DNA of 64,000 nt from Trichopria drosophilae (lineage: Eukaryota; Arthropoda; Insecta; Hymenoptera; Diapriidae), in assembly GCA_030407085.1 (NCBI GenBank), contig CM059582.1, positions 26,115,001 to 26,179,000 of the forward strand, written 5' to 3'. The position numbers and the translations under genes were made by a program. Positions 25,509 through 39,235 of this stretch are shown here, piece after piece (the stretch's first letter is position 1; every line of letters starts with the position of its first letter). The notes beneath the pieces are model-generated. The model was not told where the DNA came from. It did not search any database and worked only from the letters and a program-made list of their open reading frames with translations.

Positions 25509-28500
25509 AACGCTATCGTTTAATGTGCGTTTAGTTATTAAAAATAAGTTTAGTTTAAAATTAGTTTAGGTATTTGATATAAATAACGGGCATTTTAATG
25601 TGCATTTATCACATACGTTTATAATACGTGTATAACATACTAAACGTTTAAATGTAAAACAATAATTTTTTAAGTACCATAAATAGCATTAGTGAAAATA
25701 CCGTTTAATAAAGGGGTAATATTGTATATTAATATAAATATATGAAAAACGTTTAAATTTTTCTCAAAGATTCTTCAGTTGTAAAACATTTATTTTAAAA
25801 AGTTAAAATGTTTATTGGTTACACGTTTATTAAACTACAGTGTTGTATATTTTTAATACGTGTATATTTGAAGTATCATGAACAGCAGAAGTTTAAACTA
25901 CGTTTAATAACGGTGTAATGTATTGTTCAAATATACTGTATAAAAGACGTTTAAATTTCTTCAAACATATTCCGGTTATAAAACACAACGCGTCTTTTAA
26001 TGTAAGTTTACCATATACGTTTGTAATGCGTGTATATCATACAAAACGTATTTTTAATGAAAAAAGTGTTTTTAGTACCATAAATAGCATAAGTTTAAAT
26101 TACGTTTAATAAAAGTGTAATTTAGTTTACAATGATAGTGTATAAAAAATGTTTAAATTTCTACAAACATATTTCGGTTTAAAACATGTGCATAATTCTG
26201 TTTAATATTGGTTTATATCGTACATTAATAAAACGTTGAACCTATATCACTTTTAAACGGAAAATGTTTTAAACATCATTATCCGTTTATTAAACGAAAC
26301 ACGCGAAACATTTAGTTAATCCAGGTAACCACCTTATCGTTTAATGTACGTTTATAACACGTTTAAAAGTTTCGTTTGAAAATGGCTTAGGTGTACAATG
26401 TTAGGGTTTGTGGTAACAGGTGTATTAAAAGGTAGTATAATTTACGTTTATGATATACGTTTAAAATACAGGCAACGTATGTTTTTAACATTGAAAAATC
26501 GTTTTTGAAATCCTACAAAATAACGTGCTTATCATAAATGTGTATAACTAATCGTATATAAAAAATTTTGCAAAAAATACTTTAGTTACAAAACGTGATT
26601 GAAATCGGTTTAATATACGTTTAACGAATATGTTAATAAAACGATGAACTCATACTTTATTTCACGTGTCTTTTGCACGAATTTTGATTTTGGTTTAGTA
26701 GAATTGTATTACAAATTGGGTTGATTACCGAAAGACACAGATTTAATCCAAATTTAAACGTTTATTATACGGTCGGGATTTTATTTGATTAATATTGGAT
26801 ATAATTGGATTTTAAATGTCATGTATAACTGCTTATTCCAATGTTTTACTTCTGAAATCCGAAAGTTATCTGAATGATTAAAAGTTATTTGAACAATTTT
26901 TTTTCAAAATTGTCACAGTAGTAGTTGCTTATTGTTGTATTCGCTCATAAGAAGGTAATACATTTAAACAATATTGTTACTTAAATGCCAGTTCAAACTT
27001 TACCTTATTAATTTATGACGTTTTAGGTTTGGAACATTTTGGATTTTTGAATTACGGTCGTATTAAAAAAGTAAAGTTTTTAATCAATAATGATTATTTA
27101 CTCCATCTTTAAAACCAATTTATCATTACTGTATGTTAAACGTAAACAAACAATATATTCTTGAAATTTGTACAAGGGATTCCGACGTAAGTAAAATTAT
27201 GCAACAAAAAGTCATAACTAGTTTGCGAAAAATGATTTCAAAGTCTTGCAATTGTAGTACTTATACAAAACAACTGTAAATTGCAAGCTGGAAACATTTT
27301 TAACTATACAAATATATGTCTGACGTAAAATTTAATAAATTAGTTGCCATTTTTTATTTATACACTTAAAAAGATGATGTAAGAGTTTTTGTATATTATT
27401 AAAGAATTGTAAGATTGAACTGTTCTCTGACCAGTTCCAGAATTCAGTGCGTTGTTAAAATTTGCCGATTCGAAAAATCAAATTTAAAACCAAATGTTAA
27501 TGAATAAAAATATAAATCTAATATTATCATTACTTTTATCGCGTATATAAATATTTAAAATTTTTTATTTAAATACCTTTGAGCAATTAAATGTTGTTCA
27601 AAACAATTGCTTCAAGTTCAAAAACAAAATAGTTTACTTTGTAAAAGTAGAGTCGAGTGTCAACCACTTGAAAAACAAATAATGATCTAAAAATTCAAAT
27701 TGCAAACACTCACCATTATGAAGTTTCAAGACTTTATCGAACAAAAATGTGCAAAAAAAGGAGATATGTTGGAAAGATTGAATGTCTATCTATATTCTTA
27801 CTAATACCGACTCGCTCTTTAAATCAAATTCCTTGTTACCGACACAGTACATATTACAAGTGTACCAGAAATTTATTCTTCCAATTTCTCGCTGGTTACT
27901 GGACCGATTTTGCTGAAAGTTGTCATACATTCACCACAAAATTCGTAAAATAGCTTTAAAATAAATCTCGACTTGAAAATGCATGTAACTTCAGTTTAAT
28001 TTGCATATTTGAAGTTAGGAATTGACGTTATCTACCCAAACGCTTTAGTTGCCAAGTAAAACGATTTCTATCTGTCATTTATTCAGTAATAAAATTAAAA
28101 ATTAAAAATTTAAATGACTTTTATGTACACTTGATGTTTCCAAAAGTTTCCCATTAAAATATGCTAAGGATCGCTAATTTTATCATTTTTGAAAGTTTAA
28201 TACTTTTATTTATATGAACAGATTAATAGGCAGTTAATAATTTACTTCTTACAACGCCATTGATGTGAAAGTAAATTGTATGATACTTGTTGACATATTT
28301 AGAACACTAACAAATAAATTGCTAGAAAATTTTAGTTTGTGATTACAGATATTATGTACATATATGTATATATCATTTTTATAAATTTATCTAGTCTCGA
28401 TAAAATAGTTTGAAATGGAGATTATGATTTTTTATGTAAATGTTGAATTATTGAACAATATCGATCTAATTCTAGGCCTATCATTACATGCCATTAAAGT

Positions 28501-31173
28501 TTCTAAGGAATAAATTTCCAAGATAATTTCTATCCACGTAACTAATGGTAAATTATGTCATTAGATTTACCTTTTGCATGGTTGGAAAAGTAAAACTATT
28601 TTACTTGACATTGATGTTATAGAAAATGTTTGTATTTCAAGTGGGTCCTAAAATTCTCTTTGTTAAACCTTAAACCCTTCGACTAAAAAGGGAATGCAGA
28701 GTCGGTGAAAAAAGTTTGAAAAATCTTTCAAAAATGACTCATTTTTAAAATAAGAATTTGTGGACCGTGATACCGAATCCACAAGTTACTACTCTGATAT
28801 TAATCTTTGCACTTTACTACGTAGAATCCTTCTCAATAATAATAATGTTTTTATAACACTTTCTACATGGGAGCTGATAAGTCGAAAGCGTATCGGAGGA
28901 CAATTTTAAAAGGTTTTCGAAAGTTAGTGGGCAACAGAAATATATACGACCATATTTTTCCTTTCGTTGCATGAAAATAGATTTTACGGATTTTTTTAGT
29001 CATTTACGATGGACTTATCACAGGCAATACTGCCGCTGGAATTGTCACAAGTCAGAGATTTTTTAGCAGTTGTACATCATTGAAGGACGTAAGCCCTACT
29101 CTCAATAACCAACGCATGTTGTAAAAGATAAAACTCAAGGTTGTGGATATTGAGGTAAAATGTACCTGTTAATGCTTTACACAAAAACTCTGATGCTCCA
29201 TGAGAAATTAGGAAAAGGGCACAATATAAAATATTTTGTTTTTGAACCTGAAATCATTGTTTTGAACAATATTTAACTGCTCAAAGGTATTTGCACCAAA
29301 AAATGTAAGTATCTGAGATAAAAGTAATGATAACATTACATTTACATTTTTATTCTTTTTACATTTGGCTTCAAATTTGAATCGACAAATTTCATCAACA
29401 TTTTGAATTCTGGAACCCGTCACAGAACAATTCAATCTTACAATTCTTTAGCAATACACAAAAACTTACACATCATCTTTTTAAGTATATAAATAAAAAA
29501 TGGATTGTGGTTTATTAAATTTGACGTCAGACATATTTTTATAGTTAAATGTTTTCAGCTTACAATTTACAATTGTTTTGTATAAGTACTAAATTTGAAA
29601 GTTTTTGAAATCATTTTTTAAAAACAAATCATACCTTTTTGTTCCATCATTTTACTTACAAGTCAGAATCCTTTGTACAAACTTCCAGAACATAACGTTT
29701 ATTTTTATTTAGCATATAATAATGATACATTTACTTTAAAGATGGTGTAAATAACCACAATTGATTAAAAAAATCATTTTTTAAATAAGAACTGCAAATC
29801 AAAAGTAAAAAATGTTCCAAACTAAAATGAATAAGGTAGACATTAAACTGACATTTAAGTAACAATATGATTTAAATACATTGCCTTCTTATGAGCGAAA
29901 ACAGCAATAAGCAACTAATATTTTTTCTCCCCAGTGTGGTCCTCTTTTTTTTTTAATCAAAATATTGTCCAGCATTCATTATTGCAACAATTGAAAAAAA
30001 AATGTCCAAGAAATGTTCAAATGATTCTGAATCGTCCAGATAACTTTCGGACTTCAGAAGTAAAACGTTGGAAAAAATTCAACTTCTGCAATGATGAATA
30101 TTTTTTACGATGGTTTTTGTTTATTGTTTTTATTTTCGAAAACATACCCGAGAGGAGAAATATTCGTTGCATATTTCCATTTTCGTTGATCACCACTAGA
30201 TAAGTTTACATCATATAGTTACTTAAACAGATAAACATGATCATTAAAACCCAATTATATCCAATATTAATTCAATAAAATCCCGACCGTATAATAAACG
30301 TTTAAATTTGGGTTAATTCAGTATTGACATTGTATTTCGGTAATCAACATAATTTGTAATACAATTCTACTAAACCAAAATCAAAATGCGTGCAAAAGAC
30401 ACATGAAATAAAGTATGAGTTCAAAGTTTAATTAACATATTCGTTAAACGTATGTTAAATCGATTTTAAAATACGTTTTATAACCAAAGTATTTTTTGCA
30501 AATTTTTTTATATACGTTTAGCTGTTTGCATTTATGATACACATGATTTTGTGGTATTTCAAATCCGATTTTTTAATGTTAAAAACAGATGCTGGGCATA
30601 CATATATTTGAAACGTACATCATAAACGTAAATTATGCTACCTTTTAATACACGTGCTACCACAGAACGTTAACATTGTACACCTAAGCCATTTTCAAAC
30701 AAAACTTTTAAACGTGTTATAAACGTACATTAAACGATAAGGTGGTTATTGGGATTTAAACGTTTTTCATATATTTATATAAATATATAATATTACATAT
30801 TTATTAAACGCAATTTTAACTAATTCTATTCTAGCATTACCATTTTTTTCATTCAAAATACGTTTCGTACCAATATACACGTATTATAAACCTATGTGGT
30901 AAACGTACTTCAAAAGACGCGTTGCCATTAAGCATTTATATCAAATACATAAACCAATTTTAAAATAAACTTATGTGTAATAAACGTATATTAAACGATA
31001 AAGTGGTTATTGGGATTAATCAAATGGTTCGCGTTGCTGTTTCAATACCACATCATATTTGTATATTACACAGAAGTTTAATAAACGTGTTACCAATAAC
31101 GTTTATATCATATCTCTAAACCATTTTTAAACCTAACTTATACATAAAAAAAAGTACATTAAATAACAGTGTT
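25509..31173. mobile_element. Foldback-like element with ~2-kb inverted arms and internal tandem units
   Basis: Left arm 25509-27640 and right arm 29218-31173 are inverted copies of each other along their length. Examples: AAAATGGCTTAGGTGTACAA (26381) against TTGTACACCTAAGCCATTTT (30677); TTTGATTTTGGTTTAGTAGA against its complement near 30365; ATTGCAAGCTGGAAAC against GTTTTCAGCTTACAATT. The outer part of each arm is a degenerate array of roughly 190-250-bp units, marked by ATCGTTTAATGTACGTTTA and TATACGTTTATAATACGTGT words. The 1.6-kb middle has no recognisable transposase. The structure recalls non-autonomous foldback or Galileo-type elements; the superfamily is not determinable from what I see. 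Confidence 0.85.
27641..29217. other. Unique centre of the foldback-like element
   Basis: AT-rich; the longest frame (27747-27953) is 68 codons with no motif. No transposase signature found on either strand. Confidence 0.5.
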
Positions 31174-34100
31174 TTTATATATTCATAACATTAAAAGACA
31201 TATTTGTTTTGAGTCGATTATTTTTCATCAATTTTTCATTATAAAGTAATTAATAAAATGCATATATAATATACATCCATTACAATCGAAACTAATAAGA
31301 AAACAACCTAAGATTTGCATTTTTGTCTACGGGTTTATCAGTACATTATCCAACTTGTAGGATATTTTTATTCTAGTCATTCATTGTTTATTTCCAAACT
31401 TTGTCAATCTTTTAATAGTATTAATAAATGTAGTGCAGCATTTTGACTTACTTTTTTAAAACTGATCTTTCACTTCACATGAATGTTCAAAATATAAAAA
31501 AAATGTATGATGACTACTAATTTATTGAAAAAGTAACAAATTTTGGGACTTATTAGTTATAACGTAACATTGTAATATTGTTAAATGAATCTTGCAATAA
31601 TGGTTATTTATCAATTAAATGTTGATTTTAAATCATAGCTGTTACTTAAATTTTCATGGCATTTATGAAAATATTTTTAGCAACATAATTTGTGAAATCT
31701 TTTAAATATTCCTTCCGAAGTAACATTTTTTTCAGTACAGTCTATTTTTAGTAAACAAATATTGTAAAATACAATGTATCATTATAGTTATGAGTAAACC
31801 TTTCACGCCAGGAAGTATATATTGAACTGAAGTCTAAGGATGTACAGTTAATCTTGTAGGATATTGTACTAGCTAATATCTTGCAGAATCCTCGTCAATT
31901 TAAAGTACAAAAATATTAACGGTATTTTTGAAAGAAATGTGTAATAACTGAAAGATAGACCTCCAACACTCTAACCAGAAATATAATTTCAGGGAAATGT
32001 TTAGTGGGGCACTAAACCGTTTGCTCCTCAAGGACCGAAACCCTTACTGCCTGCTTGCGTCAGTAAAAAATGTTCACATTTACAGCAGGCACATTTTTTA
32101 TTATCAATCTTCGACACATTCTTTCGTAGAAAAATGCGATATTTGTGCGAGTTTGTATTGTATTGTAATTTGTATTGAAACAATACTAAATAAAATCAAT
32201 AATTTCTGTTTTCTAGGAATGGACAGTCAATTTAGCCATTATATTGTTAAATTGCAGTGCATTCGTTTGGAAATTTTTCATGAAATATTCAAAATTTTTA
32301 AAAAATTCACAAATTGGAGAAAATATTGAGGGAAATAATTTGTCGATTACTTTTTTTTAGAACTGTTTTTTTTAAATTATTTTATTATTTCAATAATACA
32401 AGTTTTCATTATACAAAATAATCATCATTAAACGTACTTTAGAAAAGTGGCTTTGATTGTTCCAAATAAGTTAATTTGTGGTCATTGAATTTAATCCAAG
32501 ATTTTTACGGATAGTTTTGAATTGTCCAGAGGAGTTTCTATTTTTCGATGAGAATTTTAAAAGAGAAAAATAATTCCAGATAAAACAACTATTAATTATC
32601 CATCTTGTTTCATCGTAGGACATTAGTATATGGGGAAAACATTTAACTGCTGTGAGGCCGAAGACTTGCAACAAATATTTTAAGAACGACTTGATAAAAT
32701 ATAAATATACATGTTTAATATCAAGTTACTTTTCTATCATTTAAAAGTATAAAAACTTCAAAATCAATTACAGTTTGCGAATTTAGAAGTAAGCCCTTTA
32801 ACCCTTAACCCATTAACCCGTCTCGAAAGAAATTTAGATACAACTTCCAGACCTGTAACTTTTATTCTAATCGCCTTTAAAAAACGGCATACGTCAAGAT
32901 CGATAATTTTAGACCTCCTCTTTAGAATCCCGCGGATAGAATGAGCCGACGATCTGAAATAAAAAATTATGATTATTTTTAAAAAAAAAATACCGATCTT
33001 TTCAAGCTTTCTTCGCAGGAATCGCGTTTTTTGCAGTAAAAAGGGCTATATTGACCATTGTAGAAGATAGTAATCACGTCTTTTTTTCTCAGCCCTTCTT
33101 TTTTTATCGGATTTTTGACAAAAAAAAACAAAATAACGTATTAAAGATGACGTCCGCAATTTTGTGGCTAAAGAACGCGATATCAGTAGTTGTGAATAGT
33201 TTTTCGGTACAGTATTTAACGTCATATAATATAGAATTTATAATAATATAATATTATCTATAATGATATTTATAACATGAAACGTTGGGAATGAGTAATT
33301 TTGAAATTTCGCTTTCAAGGGTGGCGAGTTTCTCTCGACGATTCACTTGCATTGAACTTACAATTGTCCCACTAAATAAAAGCTTAGAGCATTCTCATAA
33401 ATAAATTGTCATTTTCTATCCAACTTTTTACACTAACAATTTTGTCAGACGTACCTAATAACAGAGAAACTTCGAAAATTGAAAGAAAATGAAATGAAAA
33501 ATCGTTGAAAACATATTTTATATGAATAATTTGAGGTTATGAATGAACGATCATGAGATCAGATATTCACAAATTATGTTAATTACTTTTGCAGCCTAAT
33601 TCTCCATGTTTTTTACCGTTACACCGTAAAATAATTCATTTTTTTTTTTATAAAATGCAAAATTACAACTTTAGGACACGATCTTGAAGACGCCATTTGT
33701 TTTTTGAAAAAGTCCTATGGGAAATAAAGAGCTGAACAAAAAGAGGCGATTAGTACATTTTACAATCAGTCAGTATTGCCTTTTTCAATGTAAAAAAACG
33801 CGATTTTCGCGATAAAATATTAAAAAATCGGTATTTTTTTCGGAAAAACGATCATAACTTTTTTCTTTGAAATCGCCGGTGGTTGATTGTGACCATAGAA
33901 TTTGACTGAGGAAGCCCAAAACTATCGACTTATTTAAAATTGTTTAATAGTGTTTGGAACAAAAGTTACAGCGATGAAAGTTGCTTCCAAATTATTTCGG
34001 ACTTTCGGGATGAAAAGGGACAAAATGTAAAAAATTTAACATGTTTAAGTTTGACAGTACTTTTTAGTAACAAAATGCAAAGAAAAACATTTTATGCCAG

Positions 34101-35735
34101 GTGTTTCTTATGTCTTAAACTCCGCTCTTTCCAATAGCGTATCGAAAAATACTCCAAATTAAAAAATTACACGCTGTTATTACATAAGAAACACGATTTT
34201 TCATGTTCTTTTTTACTTATCGTTTTTTATTTATAATTTCTTGGATTCGAATATCTTAGACAGGTATAAATAAAGTGTAAAAAATGTATGGGCTTATCAA
34301 TATGGTAAAGCCCATTTTCAATAAATTCAATATGGCGATCCCCAAAATGTTGCCCGAAATGAAAATTTCTTAAAAAACGACAGGAAGCCATAACTCTAAA
34401 ACAATCAGCTTTTTTAAATAAATGCTATGTTATCTAGATTTATTATCAAACATTTTTGAAAATGCTAATGTATTCCTTGATAAATTTTAATAATTTTTTG
34501 TTCTTGACAATTTTTTATAAAAGTTGCTACTTTTCGAGGAAAAAAATCCAAAAATTATGTATATATATTACATTTTTATTTTTTGTAAACGTCATGTCAA
34601 ATTTTTGTACATTTGGTCCTTAATGGATTAATTTTATTTCACATGACGCACCAATGCTGTAACTTTTCAAAGGCATTTAAGATTTTAAGAATTCAAATTA
34701 AATAATAAATTATTTACACTCATTTCTAGTAAAAGACACATTTTCAATCATTTAATATTCTTTAGTTTAGTTTGGTATCTTTTTCTTATTATAGTTTAAA
34801 ACGGTTTGACAACAAAATTAAGATGTCCTAAAAAACTGGTTACAACTACTGTTTTATTATAAATAACATCGATGATGAATGTTTACTAATCAATAACGAA
34901 TTAATGAAAATAAAAATCACTGTCCGAATCAATATCCGAACATTTGATTACGCTGGAACTACTTTGAAACGCACACAAATAATACATTTCATCATTATGT
35001 ATTAACAAAAAACAAATTTATCTGTTTCAAATATTTCTGAAAAGTATACAAATTATTTTTAAAAGCCGCATATATCAATCGAAATATAAAATTAAATGTG
35101 TTTCGCGATTAGGTTTTGCCGACTTATATTTGGTCGAGTCGACAGTTGCACATGAAAAAATGTCAGCTTGACAGCTAAATAAGTCACCTATAATGCAGGT
35201 AGTTCCTGGACTAAGAAGATGTTCCCACCGTCTGAGGTAAATTACAGCAGCGTAAAATAAACTCCTACATTCGAGCAATATCTTTCTAAAATCAGGTTGT
35301 CAAAATTCAACTTTATGAAGTTATAAATTGTGACAATGTACTTTCAACGCATCTCAGGTTTCTTTTTTACTAAGATCTTTTATAACAGTGCAATTCTTTC
35401 GTATTTACCTGTTAAATCTTAATTATAATTTGAAATCGTATTTGCTACGACGATTGAATTTAAATAATTTTCTGGGTAATAACTTTATTATTCCTTATTT
35501 TTTAATGCATTTAAAATTATTTATATTTTAAGCAATTATTTGAAGATAATTAAATACATTTCTTATTTGTTTTATTGTTAATTTCTTATTTATTTTCTTT
35601 TTATCACAATAATGGTAAATCGTAAAGACTTGATACGAACGCCATCTATCGAAGAAAACCATTGGGAACATATTATAGTACTCTCTCCCAATATTAGTCT
35701 ATCTTTTTCTCCCCCCCCCCCCTCACTCTTATTGG
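31174..35735. other. AT-rich non-coding stretch
   Basis: Several short frames (31997-32329, 33051-33251, 33940-34137, 35075-35278) have no recognisable domain, intron-exon signals or conserved motifs. I see no gene, RNA gene or clear mobile element. Confidence 0.4.
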
Positions 35736-35738
35736 CAA

Positions 35739-35959
35739 AATGCAGTATTCCCTTCAAATATTTGCATTCCCAATATTTGCTACCCCCTAACATTTGCCAC
35801 TAGGTCCGTCCCAATATTTGCCTTACCCCTTGATTGCCGTTCCCACGGAGCGGTAATTCTGTGGCGACATCACGCATGCGCTCACTAGGCAAATTTTGGG
35901 AGGGTTAGAAAAGGACAGACAATATGGATAAGGCAAATATTGGGGGCGGGATCACTGTA
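35739..35959. mobile_element. TA-site MITE, 'ATATTTGC' family, degraded left end
   Basis: Close relative of 45020-45335: shares TTTGCTACCCCCTAA, TAGGTCCGTCCCAATATTTG, CACGGAGCGGTAATTCT and GCGACATCACGCATGCGC, and ends ATTGGGGGCGGGATCACTGTA. The left end has extra or altered sequence (GCAGTATTCCCTTC). Confidence 0.7.
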
Positions 35960-36035
35960 AGAGGACAATATCCCCCTCTCCTCCCCCAGCCCGCACATAT
36001 AATGAGAGAACGCGTATGCGTCTATCGGATGCGCA

Positions 36036-36439
36036 CACAGAGAAAAGTGTCTTTTACCCAGTATCAGAATTCTTATAAACCGTAAAAGATAGTATTTTAC
36101 GTATAGGGATAGCCATATTTCTATTACCGGTCAGAATGCCTAGATTTTGGACTGTTCTAACCTATATATGTCAGTTTATTTTACCTTTTTCTCTTTAACT
36201 AAAAGCAATTCTGTTTACGGAAATTCATCTAGCTAATGAAAATATTAAAAATGCCTTCTGTTAGTCGTATTGAAACATTCTTTTAAAATAGGAGAGTTTA
36301 GTACAGTTTCGTGTAATCTGTCAAAAACAAATGCTTAAAGACGTAAGATTTTACCAGTTATAATATTTCTTTTAAGGGTTATAATAGACTGTTTTAAAAG
36401 ACGAGGAATAGTAACTGGTAAAAGACATTTTTCTCAGTG
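36036..36439. mobile_element. MITE with CACWGAGAAAA ends
   Basis: CACAGAGAAAAGTGTCTTTTA at the left (in part) and the complement of the right end, CACTGAGAAAAATGTCTTTT, are inverted. TTTTACCCAGT and CTGGTAAAAGA continue the arms inward. Confidence 0.75.
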
Positions 36440-36464
36440 CAGTAGAAAGCTGTTGAAATTTCGA

Positions 36465-36571
36465 GCATGCGAGGTATTGCCCACGGAAGGAGACACATGA
36501 GAGGATCCTTCAGGCTAATAATGGGAGGTTGCAAATATTGGGAAGGCTACTATTCGGAGGGAATGCTGTAG
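36465..36571. mobile_element. Orphan right end of an 'ATATTTGC'-family MITE
   Basis: Contains TTGCAAATATTGGGAAGG and ends GGAGGGAATGCTGTA, matching the family signature. With the degraded left end at 35739 it may delimit one larger, multiply invaded element. Confidence 0.5.
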
Positions 36572-37540
36572 ATCGGAAGAAAAATATCGATAAATAAGTT
36601 TGTTTATAGAAACAAGACTTTTTTAACGTGTCATTCAATTGTGCTGAAATTCGATTAAAAAATGCGCCTAAAAGTCATTTTTAAAAGGTTTTTGGAGCTG
36701 CTCAACGGAAATTTGGAGTCACATTTGCAAATGTTTACATTCAGCGATTCAGTATTGCGGATAAAAAAAATATAATACTGTAGAGTTTGTAATTACTCGT
36801 CTATTACCTTAATTGCGCGACTTAATAAGATTAAAGTGACTAAGTGGATATCTTAGCTTTCCACTTTGATAGTAAAAGTATGTATTTAATTAAAAATAAA
36901 ATAAATCAAATTGTTACGTCAGTCCTTCACATATATCCTAAAGCTATTTTGCATCTGAGCGCCATCTCATATAAGGGAACAACATTAACATATGCCAACA
37001 AAAAATCTTTAACAAAAATAATTAGGTATCATAAAAATTGTTAAAAAAACACTAATATTTTTTATTTTAGAACATGATTCTCAATGTGGATCTTTTTATA
37101 ATTTCATCAGTGAAGTTCGTTAGAACGATTCTTACCTTAAAAAAAAGACTTATTCTGATTTTAGTAACCTTAATTCTATATAAAAATGAGAGTAGGTAAA
37201 TTTAAAATTTTAATTATATGATTACTTTTATCTGAAGAGGGCTACAATCCGAAATCCGAAACGTCATATTTTTATTTTTTGTTTTAATTTTATTCTGTAA
37301 TTTTTATTTAAAACCTCTTTTTTCCTTTTTATGGTGACCTTTTTTAAACACTACTCATTCGATATTATTTACAAGGGTCGAGAAATTCTATTAATTATTA
37401 ACATTTAAAATTTGTTCAGAAAATATTACATTTTTCTATTTAAAAAACGTCGTATATCTCTGATTTTAGTTTGTTCTTTGTGCAACATATTATGAAAATC
37501 AATTTTTGGTACTTATAAGTATTATTTTTGTGTACGCGTC
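36572..37540. other. AT-rich spacer
   Basis: Nothing recognised. Confidence 0.35.
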
Positions 37541-37800
37541 AAAACGTGTTACATGGGGTTTTTGGGTCACTGATTACGAATGTTCTATCCGTTTTCAGGA
37601 AATTCAAAGTCGTGGATATAACGGACGACACTTACAAAAATTGTACAAATTCGCTTGAAATTTGTTATTTGGGAGGTTTTGGAGTTGCTGATTAGAAATT
37701 TGGTATCCGTTTTCAGAAATTCATCAGATTTCAAAATCATAATATTTTTCAATCGATTTACATTTGATGTGGTGCTTTTGAATTCGTAATTTGTCATGGA
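37541..37800. repeat. Dispersed 'GGGTCACTGATTACGAAT' repeat copy
   Basis: GGTTTTTGGGTCACTGATTA, CGTTTTCAGGAAATTCAAAG and a second, shorter copy (37660-37725) resemble the family at 12.3, 14.0 and 22.3 kb. Confidence 0.5.
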
Positions 37801-37923
37801 TTAATATCCCAGCAAACAATAAATAATTAAGAAGTATTAAAAATTATTATGAATAATTCTTAACCCATTAACGCCAGAATAACACAAAATTGAACGGCGA
37901 CTTTGCACTTCCAGATTTATATA

Positions 37924-38285
37924 AGCGATTTTTTTTGATTTCCGAAAATTCTCGATCAGTTCTTAATTAATGCCTTTGTTATTTTCTCAGAATCGGTCTA
38001 TGGTAAATAGAATTACCTATACTGAGCCCGAATTTTGAAAATTTTATTCAGTTATCTTTAATTTCAGTTTTTTAGTGAAACTTTCTACCTTATCGGCGAA
38101 CCTTAAAGGGATTCTAAAGTGGTCTGCCGGTAAGTTTCACTAAAAAACTGAAATTAAAGTAACTGAATAAAATTTTCAAAATTCCGGGTCTGCAAAGGCA
38201 ATACTAATAACTACAGATCATTTCTTAGAAAATAAGTTATTAAGACATTAATTGTCAAATTGACATTCTCGGTCAATTCTGAATT
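37924..38285. mobile_element. Palindromic element, copy 1
   Basis: About 180-bp arms meet near 38110. TTTCAGTTTTTTAGTGAAAC at the left faces GTTTCACTAAAAAACTGAAA at the right, and AGCCCGAATTTTGAAAATTT faces AAATTTTCAAAATTCCGGGT. The innermost arms are nearly perfect. Confidence 0.85.
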
Positions 38286-38935
38286 AATTTTCTTTGCATT
38301 TTCTAGGATACCGTCTGTAGTAATTAAAATTGCCCTTACAGGGCCCGAATTTTGAAAAATCGATTCAGTAATTTTTTATTTACGGTTTTTAGTGACAATT
38401 CCTTCCTTATCGGGCGAGCATTTTAGAACCCCCTTAAATTCTTATTAAAAGTATTGTTGACAATTCCTACCATCGATCAAGAAGAAATTTGTACACATAT
38501 GTAATGCGAAACGTGAATTAAATTATACTTAACGACTATTTGTAGGTAAGTATATGTACACAGGTTATTTATGAATTACATAATATACATTGTGTAGCAT
38601 TGAATTTAATTTCTATACATTATTTACGGATTTAAATGTATTTAAAAGTGTTAATGTTTTGGCCCGAATTCATTTCATTATATGTGAATTCGTTGAATCT
38701 GGTTCGATACGTTTTCTTTCGGCTCACAACAATTCGAAGTCCCTTAAGGGGCTTCTAAAGTGGTCCACCGGTAACGTAGGAATCTTCACTAAAAATGGTA
38801 ACTAACAAATGATTGAATCGATTTTTCAAAATTCGAGTTCTGTAAGGGCAATTTTAAATACTATAGACGGTATCCTAGAAAATGCCAAAGACATTAACTG
38901 AGAACAGACCTAGAATTTTCGGAAATAAATAAAAA
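38262..38935. mobile_element. Palindromic element, copy 2, split by an insertion
   Basis: Left arm 38262-38430 and right arm about 38738-38935 match copy 1 arms (AGGGCCCGAATTTTGAAAAA; TTTTTCAAAATTCGAGTTCT). About 300 bp of unrelated AT-rich DNA separates the arms where copies 1 and 3 have only a few bases. Confidence 0.75.
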
Positions 38936-38939
38936 TCAC

Positions 38940-39235
38940 TCATTTCCGATAATTCGCGGTCAGTTCTCAATTAATTTCTTTAAGAATTTCTATGATACCA
39001 TATATAGACATTAAAATTGCCCTTATAGAACCCGAATTTTGAAAAACCGATTCGTCATTTTTTATTTATGGTTTTTAGTGAATATGTCTACCTTATCGGC
39101 CAAGTACTTTAGAATCCCCTTAAGGGGGTTTTAAAGTGGTCCCCCGGTAAGGTAGGAAATTTCACTAGAAAATGTAAATAAAAGATGACTGAATAACATT
39201 TTTAAAATTCGGTTACTATTCGGATTAAAACCTTA
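38940..39235. mobile_element. Palindromic element, copy 3
   Basis: The arms meet at CCCCTTAAGGGGG (39115). The left arm repeats TTCTCAATTAATTTCTT and AACCCGAATTTTGAAAAACC; the right arm is shortened. Confidence 0.8.

Noticed and set aside
29934..30203. 89-codon plus-strand frame
   Set aside because: Lies in the right arm of the foldback-like element, is not open in the matching left arm, and has no domain.
31997..32329. 110-codon plus-strand frame
   Set aside because: AT-driven composition, no recognisable motif or splice support.
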